A stretch of DNA of 64,000 nt from Alishewanella agri BL06. Its GTDB lineage: Bacteria > Pseudomonadota > Gammaproteobacteria > Enterobacterales > Alteromonadaceae. The notes below the pieces were generated by a model, which had not been told where the DNA came from, did not search any database, and worked only from the letters and a program-made list of their open reading frames with translations. Shown here piece after piece: positions 17,421-25,950 of the stretch (positions are counted from its first letter, which is position 1; every line of letters starts with the position of its first letter). The translations under genes and the position numbers were made by a program. The stretch lies in NCBI RefSeq assembly GCF_000272005.1, contig NZ_AKKU01000015.1, positions 124,001-188,000 of the forward strand, written 5' to 3'.

Positions 17421-17440
17421 AAATTTTACCTTTAGGATAA

Positions 17441-18592
17441 CTAAGAAAATTTAAAACGCGCCAATACCGTTTTTGTAAAGTTTTGAATTTTTTTCTCGAT
17501 AAAAAAATGACTAACGTTAGAAATAGAGTAAGTAATAACTAGAGACAAAAATATTGTTGAAATAAATAAAAACCCAAAGCTCATTCCAAAACTTTCATTA
17601 ACCCCTATGACTGCGCGGGATACTTCATCAACGATTATGAAATGAACTATATAGAAGCTGAAGCTAACCCTCCCGATACTTGCGAATGCTATCTCGAGCA
17701 AGCATGGAGATGATTTAGCCTTACGAACCAAATAAACAATTGAAAGAATGAGCATTGGGAACCCAATTACTATGTGAACAAATGCCTCTAATGGTAGCTT
17801 CAAAAAGGAACCTGAGTAAACGAGAAAAACATATAAAGAAATAATCAAAAATGAAAAAGTAGACAATAAAATAAGTTTCTCATCAATATACTTGTTATAT
17901 TGTCCAGACTTAATCATGTGATACATAAAAAAACCTGCCGCAAATAACGGATACTGATTTATTATGAAACGATAAACAAATCTACTCTTAATCTCATCCG
18001 TAGAATCACCCATCATTCCATAGAGGTATTCTTCAAAAAAATACTCAGTAAATAGCATTCTAAAGAATACTGATAGCACAACAGTTGCAACCAGAAAATA
18101 GAAAGAGCTTTTCAAAGTTCTAACGAAGTAAAAAGCGATTGGAAAGCTTAAATAAAACATGATTTCCACGCTTATAGACCACCCACCTGGAACAACAGTA
18201 CTCTGAACACTGGGGTGCAACATATTTAAAGTTAGGAAGTGGAGTATGTAGTGCCACCCCTCTGGTGCATCACCCCAGTTTCTATCACCATAGACACCAT
18301 AATAAGTGCTATACAGGATAATACCTATCCAATATATTGGCATTATTCTGAAAAAGCGCCTAATAAAAAAACTAGTGATTGGCTTTCTATCTTTCAACAT
18401 GGTTTTTTCGTATGTCATAAAGACTGTAAATGCACTAATCATGAAAAATAATTGCACGCCCAGGCTACCGAGCTTTGCAACTTCAAAGCCAAGACTCTCA
18501 TAATTTAATGTTTTTTGTGCTACGTGTACGATTAGAACAAGTAATACAGCGATGCCTCGGAGCACATCCAGAGAGTAGACACGGTTATTCAA
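17441..18592 (-). CDS. Acyltransferase 3 family membrane protein (OafA/YrhL type)
   Basis: A 383-residue integral membrane O-acyltransferase. The opening VYSLDVLRGIAVLLVLIVH holds the conserved R-G and H of the family, and about ten hydrophobic segments follow. The W-S-I-S-V-E-I-M-F-Y motif typical of these enzymes lies near residue 143. They transfer acetyl or other acyl groups from the cytoplasm to O-antigen, exopolysaccharide or other surface glycans. The start is TTG, with AAGGGA upstream. Strongly AT-rich like the deacetylase after it. An acyltransferase and a deacetylase side by side suggest tuning of acylation on one surface glycan, which is inference. Confidence 0.87.
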   Translation of the reverse strand: MNNRVYSLDVLRGIAVLLVLIVHVAQKTLNYESLGFEVAKLGSLGVQLFFMISAFTVFMTYEKTMLKDRKPITSFFIRRFFRIMPIYWIGIILYSTYYGVYGDRNWGDAPEGWHYILHFLTLNMLHPSVQSTVVPGGWSISVEIMFYLSFPIAFYFVRTLKSSFYFLVATVVLSVFFRMLFTEYFFEEYLYGMMGDSTDEIKSRFVYRFIINQYPLFAAGFFMYHMIKSGQYNKYIDEKLILLSTFSFLIISLYVFLVYSGSFLKLPLEAFVHIVIGFPMLILSIVYLVRKAKSSPCLLEIAFASIGRVSFSFYIVHFIIVDEVSRAVIGVNESFGMSFGFLFISTIFLSLVITYSISNVSHFFIEKKIQNFTKTVLARFKFS

Positions 18593-18841
18593 ACTTTAAT
18601 CCCTTTTCAGTCATCAATATTTTGCTAAGATCAGCATTGCGCTTGGCAGTTACTGAGGACGTCCTGTAGTTTTTTGGAACAAATCAATTAATCGTAAATT
18701 GAGCAATCTATCATTAATTGACGTTTTTTGAAACCACACTACAACCCAACTGATTTATCGATAATGTTGCCAGAGACAGGTTGAGTTTTTAGTCATTGTT
18801 TTTTATCTGTTTTTATAACCTATTTTCAACTTGGTAACTGA
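18593..18841. other. AT-rich intergenic remnant region
   Basis: No gene was recognised here. It contains an inverted repeat TCAATTAAT/ATTAATTGA (18684-18692 and 18713-18721) followed by CGTTTTTTG, resembling a plus-strand terminator. That suggests this is the decayed edge of the inserted segment, next to the ABC exporter remnant. Confidence 0.4.
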
Positions 18842-19129
18842 GTTAAATTTCTAGAATGGCTCATCAGTTGTCAGAAACTTTCTTTATCCCTCAAATTACA
18901 CAAAAATAGTTGGCAACCAAAAGTTCTGTTTTTGGACGAAGCAACCAGCCATTTGGATCTGCAACTGGAGCAGTATGTGAATCAGGCAGTTCAGCAGCTG
19001 AAAATGACGCGGATTATTATTGCGCATCGTCCGCAAACGATAGCAGCAGCTGAGCGCATTTTATTGTTAGAGCACGGACAACTGACAGATATCACCCAGG
19101 CTTACCGCGCCCAACTCGGGCAAAAATAG
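18842..19129 (+). pseudogene. C-terminal remnant of a peptidase-type (bacteriocin-export-like) ABC transporter
   Basis: The frame is closed by TGA at 18839 and runs to TAG at 19127-19129. Only the end of an ABC ATPase is left: Walker B plus D-loop VLFLDEATSHLD, the switch histidine in IIIAHRPQTIAAAERILLLEHG, and a short tail. The sequence before it (SCQKLSLSLKL) looks like a damaged signature region (expected S-G-G-Q-K-Q-R...), and the Walker A, membrane and peptidase domains are missing. The T-S-H-L-D form is typical of bacteriocin/RiPP exporters with C39 peptidase domains. It is therefore the scar of a deleted exporter gene. No start or ribosome site is seen. Confidence 0.75.
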
Positions 19130-19190
19130 CGCACTGAGGCAAAACCAGTAACAGGGGCAACAACTTTGCGGAAAGCGATTATTGAACTAA

Positions 19191-19838
19191 CTACCCCTGC
19201 TCTGGCAGGCGCAATTTATCGAACAGGATACCGGCTAGAGTGCGGTTATTGACGTTTAGCTTGCGTAAAATTGCCGACACATGCTGCTTGATAGTGGTTT
19301 CCTGCACCTGCATCTCATAAGCAATTTGTTTGTTTAGCAAACCATCAGCGATCATCTTTAGCACGCGGAATTGTTGCGGGGTTAATTGCTCCAAACGCTG
19401 CGCAAAGTCGTTATCGATCAGCGGCCGGGCATTTTTTACATCATCAGATAACTCGGCTGGGATCCAACTATCGCCATTTAATACCGCATTAATCGCCTCG
19501 GACAACACATCCAAGGGTGCCGATTTTGGAATATAAGCGCCAGCACCCAGTGTTAGTGCTTGCTTAATAATTACCGGATCTTCTTCCGCTGAGACCATAA
19601 CCACCGGCACATCCGGATATTCGGTGCGCAGTGCTGTCAAACCGGTAAAGCCTTCAGAGCCAGGCATTTTTAAATCAAGGAAAATCAGATGAGTATCAGG
19701 GTGTTGGCGTAACAGCGGCCAAACTTGTTGCATGGTTTGCGCTTGTAATAATAAGGCATCGCTACCCAGAATCGCAGCACAAGCCTGTGATAGGGCAACG
19801 CGGAACAGCGGGTGATCATCAGCGATAATGGCAATCAT
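19191..19838 (-). CDS. LuxR/NarL-type response regulator, probable CrbR-like partner of the SSS kinase
   Basis: A 215-residue two-component regulator. The receiver starts IIADDHPLF with the acidic pair; the phospho-acceptor aspartate is in LIFLDLKMPG (residue 55 from this start), followed by VMVSAEEDP and a late K in PKSAP. The LuxR-type helix-turn-helix (LTPQQFRVLKMIADGLLNKQIA then VQETTIKQHVSAILRKLNV) is at the C-terminus. The ATG at 19838 is chosen because the longer frame begins with TTG and adds nine residues absent from the family. NarL-type regulators with this receiver pair with CrbS-type kinases, so the 1160-residue kinase is the likely partner. It lies directly downstream of the TonB receptor gene. 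Confidence 0.9.
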   Translation of the reverse strand: MIAIIADDHPLFRVALSQACAAILGSDALLLQAQTMQQVWPLLRQHPDTHLIFLDLKMPGSEGFTGLTALRTEYPDVPVVMVSAEEDPVIIKQALTLGAGAYIPKSAPLDVLSEAINAVLNGDSWIPAELSDDVKNARPLIDNDFAQRLEQLTPQQFRVLKMIADGLLNKQIAYEMQVQETTIKQHVSAILRKLNVNNRTLAGILFDKLRLPEQG

Positions 19839-19872
19839 AAAATTCGTGTTGGGAGTTTTACCCAATAATGAA

Positions 19873-19902
19873 CCGGGGCTGACGCCCCGGCAAGGTTTTT
19901 TT
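19873..19902. terminator. Hairpin between the TonB receptor gene and the response regulator gene
   Basis: CCGGGGC-tgac-GCCCCGG (19873-19890), followed on the plus strand by a seven-base T-tract. On the minus strand, along which both genes run, the T-tract comes before the stem, so it would attenuate rather than fully stop transcription. Confidence 0.5.
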
Positions 19903-19904
19903 AG

Positions 19905-22148
19905 TTAAAAGCGGTAACCGACACTCAGGCTAAAGGTCCGTGGGTCAATATAGAAACCCAGTACGGAGTTATCCAACACCGGGCCGGCAAAGTTATAGCC
20001 GGCAATACGCGCTTCTTTGTTGCCCAGGTTTTTGCCCTGGAACGAGATATCCCAGTGGCCATCATTGGAGTACCAGGTAACACCAGCGTTAAACAGGGTA
20101 TAACTACCGTAATCTAACAACGACGGGATTTCAAAGATTTGCGTTGCACCGCGATGTGCCATATTACCGGTAAAGACAAGCTCACCGCTGCTGATGGCAA
20201 TACTATAGGTAGCGGCCAGCGTAGCTGTCAGATCCGGCGTATTGGCAAAAGACCACAGATTAGAAACATTAATTACCTGTTGTTGGTTAGGATCGAAGAA
20301 TTCCACTTCGTTAAACTTGGCATCAACATAGCCCAGGATCAGGCTTAAGTTTAGATCGCGGGTTGCAGCAAAGGTCGCTTCGATTTCAGCACCATTAATA
20401 TCGGCGTTAGCGGCGTTTAATACCTGAGATGCTACTGTGACTGCGCCATTGAGTTCGACAGAACGCTGCACCGTAACCTGCATATCATCATACTTCGACA
20501 TAAAGACCGCGGCATTTAAACGTAAACGTTGATCCAGCCATTCGCTCTTCATACCAAACTCAAAGGTATCTACCGTTTCTTCAGTATACGGCTTGTTAGC
20601 ATCAGGGTTTACTGCCTGGTTTGCCCGCATATCGAAGCCGCCTGACTTAAAGCCGTTGGTGTAGCTACCATATAACATCAGATCGCGGCTGTATTGGTAC
20701 TCAACCCCCGCGCGTGGCGAGAAGTGACTGAAACTGGCGCTGTCAGTAAAATCGGTTTGCACGCCAATGCGGGTGCCGCCGGTTTGCCGCGGGAATTTAT
20801 AACCGCTATACACATAGCGATAAACAGAAGCATCTTTATCATCTTTGGTGTAACGGCCACCCAGAGTCAGCGACCACTTTTCGTCCAGCTGGTACGAACC
20901 CTGTGAATAGAACGCGGTGCTGTCAGTATCAACACAGCCACCGTTTTCTGTAGTGGATAAACCGTAAACCACCTGACCAAAGGCACCACAAGCTTCGCCG
21001 CTGTAATAGTACAGACCGCTGGCAACTTTCAAACGTTCCCCCGTATACAGGAACTGTAACTCTTGCGAGGTTTGCTCGTCTTCATAGAAAGCCGGAATAT
21101 CCAGGGTTGGGAAAGAGGTTGAGTCAAAATCGATATTGGTATCCGTTACACCTTCGCGCTTGGCAGTAATAGATTTAATAGTCCAGTTATCGCTAACATC
21201 CCAGGTCAGGGTTAATGCATGGCCTTTGGTCTCTACTTTATTCTCGACCGGCATACTGATGTTTGCATCATATACGCTGGTTGGCCGGGTGTCTGTTGGC
21301 GCCAGTGCGCTTGGGAACAGGCGGAAACCACCTCGCGGGTTAGAGTTGTCCACCGTCTTGTCGGTAGACAGATTTAAGCGGAAATTGTCAGCCAGATTCC
21401 ATTGCAGACTAATACGACCAGAGTGCAGATCTTTGTTGTAGTTGTGGTCACCGGTATTAATAAACTTACCAAAACCATCGCGATTAAAAGACGCAAAGGC
21501 ACCACTGATAAATAAAGTATCTGTTAGACCTGTTTGACCTGATACGCGTAAATCATGTTGTTTATAACTGCCCAAGGTACCACGTACCGCTAACTGCCGG
21601 TCGCCGGTCAGTGGCTTGGTCACATATTTCACCGCACCACCAATGGTATTACGGCCATACAGTGTACCCTGCGGGCCACGTAATACTTCAACCCGCTCTA
21701 CGTCATACACATCCAGCGCCGCGCCTTGTGGCCGCGCCAGATACACGTCATCAATATAAATACCAACGCCAGGTTCAAAGCCCCACAGAGGGTCCTGCTG
21801 ACCAATACCACGGATATAAGCGGTCAGGGTGCTGTTGGTACCGCGCGATACTTGTAAGGTGGTGTTTGGTGAGTATTGCTGCACCGACGTAATATTATCG
21901 ATCCCGCGTTGTGCCAGTTGCTCTTCCCCCAGAGAGGTCACTGCGACCGGCACGGTTTGCAGGTTTTCCACGGTACGGCGGGCAGTGACTTCAATCCGCT
22001 CCAGTTTCACCGCTTCGTCATCGGTATTGGCCGTGTCCTGAGCCAGTACCGGGAAGGCTAAACAGCTACTGACAGCCAGAGCCAGCATACTGGGTTTAAG
22101 ATTGCTTGCATAAGCGGCGCGATTTTTCGTCTTATTGTTGTTGGCCAT
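19905..22148 (-). CDS. TonB-dependent outer-membrane receptor
   Basis: A 747-residue receptor for energy-coupled uptake. The ATG at 22148 is chosen over an upstream one because AGGAGG lies seven bases before it and a normal signal peptide follows (MLALAVSSCLAFPVLA, cleaved near residue 36). A TonB-box-like segment (KLERIEVTARR) leads into the plug domain (VPVAVTSLGEEQLAQRGIDNITSVQQYSPN...), and the plug signature RVEVLRGPQGTLYGRNTIGGAV is clear. The C-terminal barrel ends in the aromatic F (SLSVGYRF). The ligand cannot be read from the sequence. The divergent GntP permease and exported hydrolase suggest a carboxylate or ester substrate rather than iron. Confidence 0.93.
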   Translation of the reverse strand: MANNNKTKNRAAYASNLKPSMLALAVSSCLAFPVLAQDTANTDDEAVKLERIEVTARRTVENLQTVPVAVTSLGEEQLAQRGIDNITSVQQYSPNTTLQVSRGTNSTLTAYIRGIGQQDPLWGFEPGVGIYIDDVYLARPQGAALDVYDVERVEVLRGPQGTLYGRNTIGGAVKYVTKPLTGDRQLAVRGTLGSYKQHDLRVSGQTGLTDTLFISGAFASFNRDGFGKFINTGDHNYNKDLHSGRISLQWNLADNFRLNLSTDKTVDNSNPRGGFRLFPSALAPTDTRPTSVYDANISMPVENKVETKGHALTLTWDVSDNWTIKSITAKREGVTDTNIDFDSTSFPTLDIPAFYEDEQTSQELQFLYTGERLKVASGLYYYSGEACGAFGQVVYGLSTTENGGCVDTDSTAFYSQGSYQLDEKWSLTLGGRYTKDDKDASVYRYVYSGYKFPRQTGGTRIGVQTDFTDSASFSHFSPRAGVEYQYSRDLMLYGSYTNGFKSGGFDMRANQAVNPDANKPYTEETVDTFEFGMKSEWLDQRLRLNAAVFMSKYDDMQVTVQRSVELNGAVTVASQVLNAANADINGAEIEATFAATRDLNLSLILGYVDAKFNEVEFFDPNQQQVINVSNLWSFANTPDLTATLAATYSIAISSGELVFTGNMAHRGATQIFEIPSLLDYGSYTLFNAGVTWYSNDGHWDISFQGKNLGNKEARIAGYNFAGPVLDNSVLGFYIDPRTFSLSVGYRF

Positions 22149-22331
22149 ACCAGGCCCTCCTGTTGGGTCGATGTGTTGCTGTCTGGTTTTTAGTTGCCGA
22201 AACATCAGTTCCGGTTTTGTTATGTTCATAGAGTAGCCGCGATTGCGGAATTATTAACCTGTACCTTAGTACTATGGCTGTCCCCGCCAGACTGTATCAG
22301 ACTAGAAAAAAACAAGAACAAGGATTATCCG

Positions 22332-23633
22332 ATGTTAAGTTTATTCGGTTTACTACTGGGCCTGGGTTTGCTGATCGTGCTGACCATGCGCGGTTTCAAT
22401 TTATTTATCACCGCCCCGCTCTGTGCCTTGTTGGTGGCGCTAACCAATGGTATCCCGTTCTGGCAAGTCGCCGACAAGGTAGATTTCGTGCATGGCTATA
22501 TGGCAGGCTTTTCCGGCTTTGTTGCGGCCTGGTTCTTAATGTTTCTGCTCGGTTCCTTGTTCGGCAAACTGATGGAACATACTGGCGCTGCCGATGCGGT
22601 GGCACTGGCGATTGTCAAACGATTGGGGCACACCCGGGCAGTACTGGCCATTGTGTTGGCCTGTGCAGTGTTGACCTATGGTGGCGTCAGCTTATTTGTG
22701 GTGGCATTTTCGGCCTACCCGATGGCAGTCAGCTTATTTAAAGGCGCCAATCTGCCACGACGCTTTATTCCGGCGGCACTAGCGCTTGGCTCAGTTACCT
22801 TTACCATGACCTCGGCCGGTTCACCGGAGATCCAAAACTGGATCCCTATTCCCTATTTAGGCACTACACCCTACGCCGGCTGGGAAGTCAGTTTAGTGGT
22901 AGCGGCTTTTATGGCAGTCGGTGGCTACTACGCCTTGATGTGGATGATTAAAAGCGCCGTTGCCAGGGGCGAACATTTTATCGCCCGTCCGACCGATCCG
23001 GAATTAAGTGATAAACCGCTGCCGCACTGGCTGACTGGCTTGATCCCACTGTTAGTGGTTTTGGTTACGTCTTTTCTGCTGCATGACAGTTTACAACAAG
23101 CCGCGCTGATTATTGCACTGGCGGGCGGCGTCGTTAGCCTTTATTTGCTGAACTTCCGCTTTTTGCATAACCCGGCGGCCGCCACCAACGAAGGGGTACT
23201 GGGTGCGCTACTGGCTATCGGTAATACCGCCGCCGTGGTCGGCTTTGGCGGCGTAGCTAAACTGACTCCGGCCTTTAGTCAGGTGGTAGATTATATGACG
23301 CATCTGCCCGGCCCGGAGTTAATTGGTGCCGCCGTTGCGGTTAGCGCCATTGCCGGCCTGACGGGCTCTGCCTCTGGTGGCCAGGTTATCGCACTGCCGG
23401 AAATTGCTCCAACCTATCTGGATCGCGGTGTCGATGCCGAGCAATTACACCGGGTGGTGGCGATTTCATCTGGTGCGCTGGATTCCCTGCCGCATAACGG
23501 TTATGTCGTGACCACTATCCGTGCTATCTGTGGCGAGAGTCACCAAAACGCCTACTGGCCGGTAGCGGTAGTCAGCGTGCTGATGCCCCTACTCGGCGTT
23601 GCGCTGGCGATTCTTTTATTTCAATGGTTTTAA
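22332..23633 (+). CDS. GntP family permease
   Basis: A 433-residue inner-membrane symporter of the gluconate/GntP family, which carries gluconate-like, D-serine or 3-hydroxybutyrate-type carboxylates with protons. The start MLSLFGLLLGLGLLIVLTMRG at 22332 is preferred over a longer frame because AAGGAT stands upstream. About 12 membrane segments are visible; the MFLLGSLFGKLMEHTGAADAVA and TYGGVSLFVVAFSAYPMA stretches and the late GALDSLPHNGYVVTT motif are family signatures. Twelve bases separate it from the hydrolase gene, so they form an operon. The facing TonB receptor gene shares the control region. Confidence 0.9.
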   Translation: MLSLFGLLLGLGLLIVLTMRGFNLFITAPLCALLVALTNGIPFWQVADKVDFVHGYMAGFSGFVAAWFLMFLLGSLFGKLMEHTGAADAVALAIVKRLGHTRAVLAIVLACAVLTYGGVSLFVVAFSAYPMAVSLFKGANLPRRFIPAALALGSVTFTMTSAGSPEIQNWIPIPYLGTTPYAGWEVSLVVAAFMAVGGYYALMWMIKSAVARGEHFIARPTDPELSDKPLPHWLTGLIPLLVVLVTSFLLHDSLQQAALIIALAGGVVSLYLLNFRFLHNPAAATNEGVLGALLAIGNTAAVVGFGGVAKLTPAFSQVVDYMTHLPGPELIGAAVAVSAIAGLTGSASGGQVIALPEIAPTYLDRGVDAEQLHRVVAISSGALDSLPHNGYVVTTIRAICGESHQNAYWPVAVVSVLMPLLGVALAILLFQWF

Positions 23634-23645
23634 TGGAGTAAACTG

Positions 23646-24815
23646 ATGACTGCACTGTGCCGCGTTCTGGCCGCGCTGTTCCTGCTATTAAGTCCGCTGT
23701 TAAGCTATGGCGAAATACTGCTGGTTCAAAAGCAAGCCTTTGAAATCGCCGACTTTACCACCCAGTCAGGCAAAACGATCAGCCCGGTACGGGTTGGCTG
23801 GGAGGCTTACGGCACGCTGAATGCTGACAAATCGAACGCCATCCTGATTACCCACTTTTTCTCGGGTACCTCCCATGCTGCCGGCAAATATCAGCCGGAA
23901 GACGCGGTAGTCGGTTATTGGGATGCCATTATTGGCCCGGGTAAAGCTATTGATACTAATAAGTTTTATGTGATCAGTGTCGATACCCTCGTCAACGCTA
24001 ATGTGTTTGATCCCAATGTGATTACCACTGGCCCGGCAACCATTAACCCCGCCACGGGCAAACCCTGGGGGCTGAGTTTCCCGGTGGTGACTATTGCCGA
24101 TTTTGTCGAAGTACAGCGCCAGCTGCTAGACAGCCTGGGGATCCAGAAATTACACGCAGTTATTGGCGCTTCGATGGGCTCCTTTCAGGCGATTGAATGG
24201 GCGGTTCGTTATCCGGAGCGGGTTGAACGGCTGATCCCGGTGATTGGCAGTGCCTATCTGGATGCCTGGGCCGCAGTGCGCTTAGAGCGCTGGGCCTATC
24301 CTATTAAGCAGGATCCGGCCTGGCGTGACGGGAACTACTATGAGCATGGCCAACCACGGCAGGGTTTAACCACGGCGGTCGCCTATATTACTCAGGATGC
24401 GCTCTATCCCACAGCTTTTAATCAGCGCTATCCAGCACCAGCCAGTGCTGCAGCGCCACATCAGGATATCCGTGCTCCCTTTTCAGCCTGGCAGCAGCTG
24501 ATGACGCAGGCGGCGGAACGCAGCAAACTGCAGGATGCCAACCATATTCTGTATCTGGTACGCGCCTCGCAATTGTATCGTGCTGGTATGGGTGATAACT
24601 GGCAACAAGCGCTGCAACAGGTTAAAGCGAAAACCCTGTTCCTACCAGCCAGCGGCGACCAGTTGCTGCTACCGACGATGTCGCAGCACAGTGCCGCTGC
24701 TATGCCACAGGCAGCACAGGTGCAATATGCAGAGATCCCCGGTGACTATGGGCATCTGGACGGCGTCTTTAATATTCAGGCGGTGAGTGCCAAGATCGCA
24801 GCTTTTCTGAACTAA
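23646..24815 (+). CDS. Exported alpha/beta hydrolase of the homoserine O-acetyltransferase (MetX-like) family
   Basis: A 389-residue alpha/beta-hydrolase with a signal peptide (MTALCRVLAALFLLLSPLLSYG), so it acts in the periplasm. The nucleophile is S176 in GASMGSFQAIEW; the acid and base are probably the D of PASGDQLLLP and the H of YGHLDG. The N-terminal part (VGWEAYGTLNADKSNAILITHFFSGTSHAAG) is clearly MetX-like. True MetX is cytosolic and makes methionine precursors, so an exported version more likely acts as an esterase or acyl-transfer enzyme on an incoming compound. It is coupled to the GntP permease gene and faces a TonB receptor gene. The substrate is not known. Confidence 0.85.
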   Translation: MTALCRVLAALFLLLSPLLSYGEILLVQKQAFEIADFTTQSGKTISPVRVGWEAYGTLNADKSNAILITHFFSGTSHAAGKYQPEDAVVGYWDAIIGPGKAIDTNKFYVISVDTLVNANVFDPNVITTGPATINPATGKPWGLSFPVVTIADFVEVQRQLLDSLGIQKLHAVIGASMGSFQAIEWAVRYPERVERLIPVIGSAYLDAWAAVRLERWAYPIKQDPAWRDGNYYEHGQPRQGLTTAVAYITQDALYPTAFNQRYPAPASAAAPHQDIRAPFSAWQQLMTQAAERSKLQDANHILYLVRASQLYRAGMGDNWQQALQQVKAKTLFLPASGDQLLLPTMSQHSAAAMPQAAQVQYAEIPGDYGHLDGVFNIQAVSAKIAAFLN

Positions 24816-24817
24816 CC

Positions 24818-24852
24818 CTCAGCCGCAACTTCGATGCTGAGATAATTTTTCT
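24818..24852 (+). terminator. Terminator of the GntP-hydrolase operon
   Basis: CTCAGC, a 12-base loop, GCTGAG and then ATAATTTTTC just after the hydrolase stop codon. Confidence 0.6.
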
Positions 24853-24888
24853 TCCTGGCGGTGCGGCTTGGCTTAGCGCACCTTTTTT

Positions 24889-25950
24889 TCAGTTTAAACC
24901 ACTGACCGCGCCGAGGGTGCGCGGAAACAGCACCAGATGGTCTAAATCCAGGCGGATGCCGATCTGCTCACCAATAGCATGGTTATGATGGCTGAGTGCC
25001 AGACAGTAGACCAGCTCACCACCAGTAAGCGCCAGCGTATACAGAATATGTGAGCCACGAAAGGCTTTATCGGCAACAGTGGCCTGAATCGCACTTTCAT
25101 CGTCGTGCACGATATCGTCCGGCCGGATCAGGACATCGACATGGTCACCGGCACGCACATCTGGCAGATAGCGTTGGCGGAAAATCCCCAGACAGGTTTC
25201 TACCCGCTGCTCATCCAGCATCACGCCGGGTAACATCACGCCGCGACCAACAAAGTCAGCGACAAAACGGCTGGCAGGGCGGTGATACAGCTCATAAGGC
25301 GTCGCCCATTGCTGTAGCTGACCATGTTGCATCACGCCAATCATATCGGCCATGGCAAAGGCCTCAAACTGATCATGGGTCACCAGCACGGCGGTGATTT
25401 GCAGTTGTTTTAAAATCTTGCGGATATCCCGCGCCAGCACTTCACGAAACTCGGCATCTAAACTGGAGAAGGGTTCATCCAGTAGCAATACCTTTGGCTC
25501 TGGTGCCAGTGCCCGCGCCAGTGCTACCCGTTGTTGCTGGCCACCGGATAACTGATGAATATAGCGTTGCCCCAGATCAGGCAAGCCAACCAGTTGTAGT
25601 AACTGCTTTACCTTGGCGGCTTTTTGCGCCTTGCTATGCTGCTGTAATCCAAAGCTGATATTGTCAGCCACCGTTAAATGCGGAAACAACGCAAAATCCT
25701 GAAACACCATCCCAACTTTGCGCTGCTCGGGCGCTTGCTGCTGTAAAGCGGTACTGACCGCTTGCCCTTGCAAACGGATTTGACCACTTTGCGGCGCTTC
25801 AAAACCGGCAATCGCCCGTAAAATGGTGGTTTTACCGCAGCCTGAGGGCCCGACTAAACAACCAATCTGCCCCTCAGCCAGCGACAGAGTAATATCTTTC
25901 ACCACGGTATGCGGGCCATAAGCGATGGCCAACTGCTCTAATGCCAACAT
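24889..25950 (-). CDS. fbpC: Ferric iron ABC transporter ATP-binding protein
   Basis: A 353-residue ATPase that powers ferric iron import with the permease and binding protein encoded upstream. Walker A is GPSGCGKTT (34-42), the signature is LSGGQQQRVALARAL and Walker B is VLLLDEPFSSLD; the switch histidine is in VLVTHDQFEAF. A C-terminal TOBE-like regulatory domain (from about residue 240) contains DVLIRPDDIV, as in FbpC and PotA-type proteins. Its ATG overlaps the stop codon of the permease gene (TAATG), indicating translational coupling in the order fbpA-fbpB-fbpC. Confidence 0.93.
   Translation of the reverse strand: MLALEQLAIAYGPHTVVKDITLSLAEGQIGCLVGPSGCGKTTILRAIAGFEAPQSGQIRLQGQAVSTALQQQAPEQRKVGMVFQDFALFPHLTVADNISFGLQQHSKAQKAAKVKQLLQLVGLPDLGQRYIHQLSGGQQQRVALARALAPEPKVLLLDEPFSSLDAEFREVLARDIRKILKQLQITAVLVTHDQFEAFAMADMIGVMQHGQLQQWATPYELYHRPASRFVADFVGRGVMLPGVMLDEQRVETCLGIFRQRYLPDVRAGDHVDVLIRPDDIVHDDESAIQATVADKAFRGSHILYTLALTGGELVYCLALSHHNHAIGEQIGIRLDLDHLVLFPRTLGAVSGLN

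Noticed and set aside
16611..18592. O-antigen or capsule biosynthesis cluster
   Set aside because: Only an acyltransferase and a deacetylase are present; no glycosyltransferases, flippase or polymerase.
18842..19129. Functional small ATPase
   Set aside because: Walker A, the intact signature motif and membrane domain are missing, and there is no start with ribosome site.
22194..22331. N-terminal extension of the GntP permease
   Set aside because: It overlaps the TonB receptor leader, is not family-like, and the ATG at 22332 has a suitable ribosome site.
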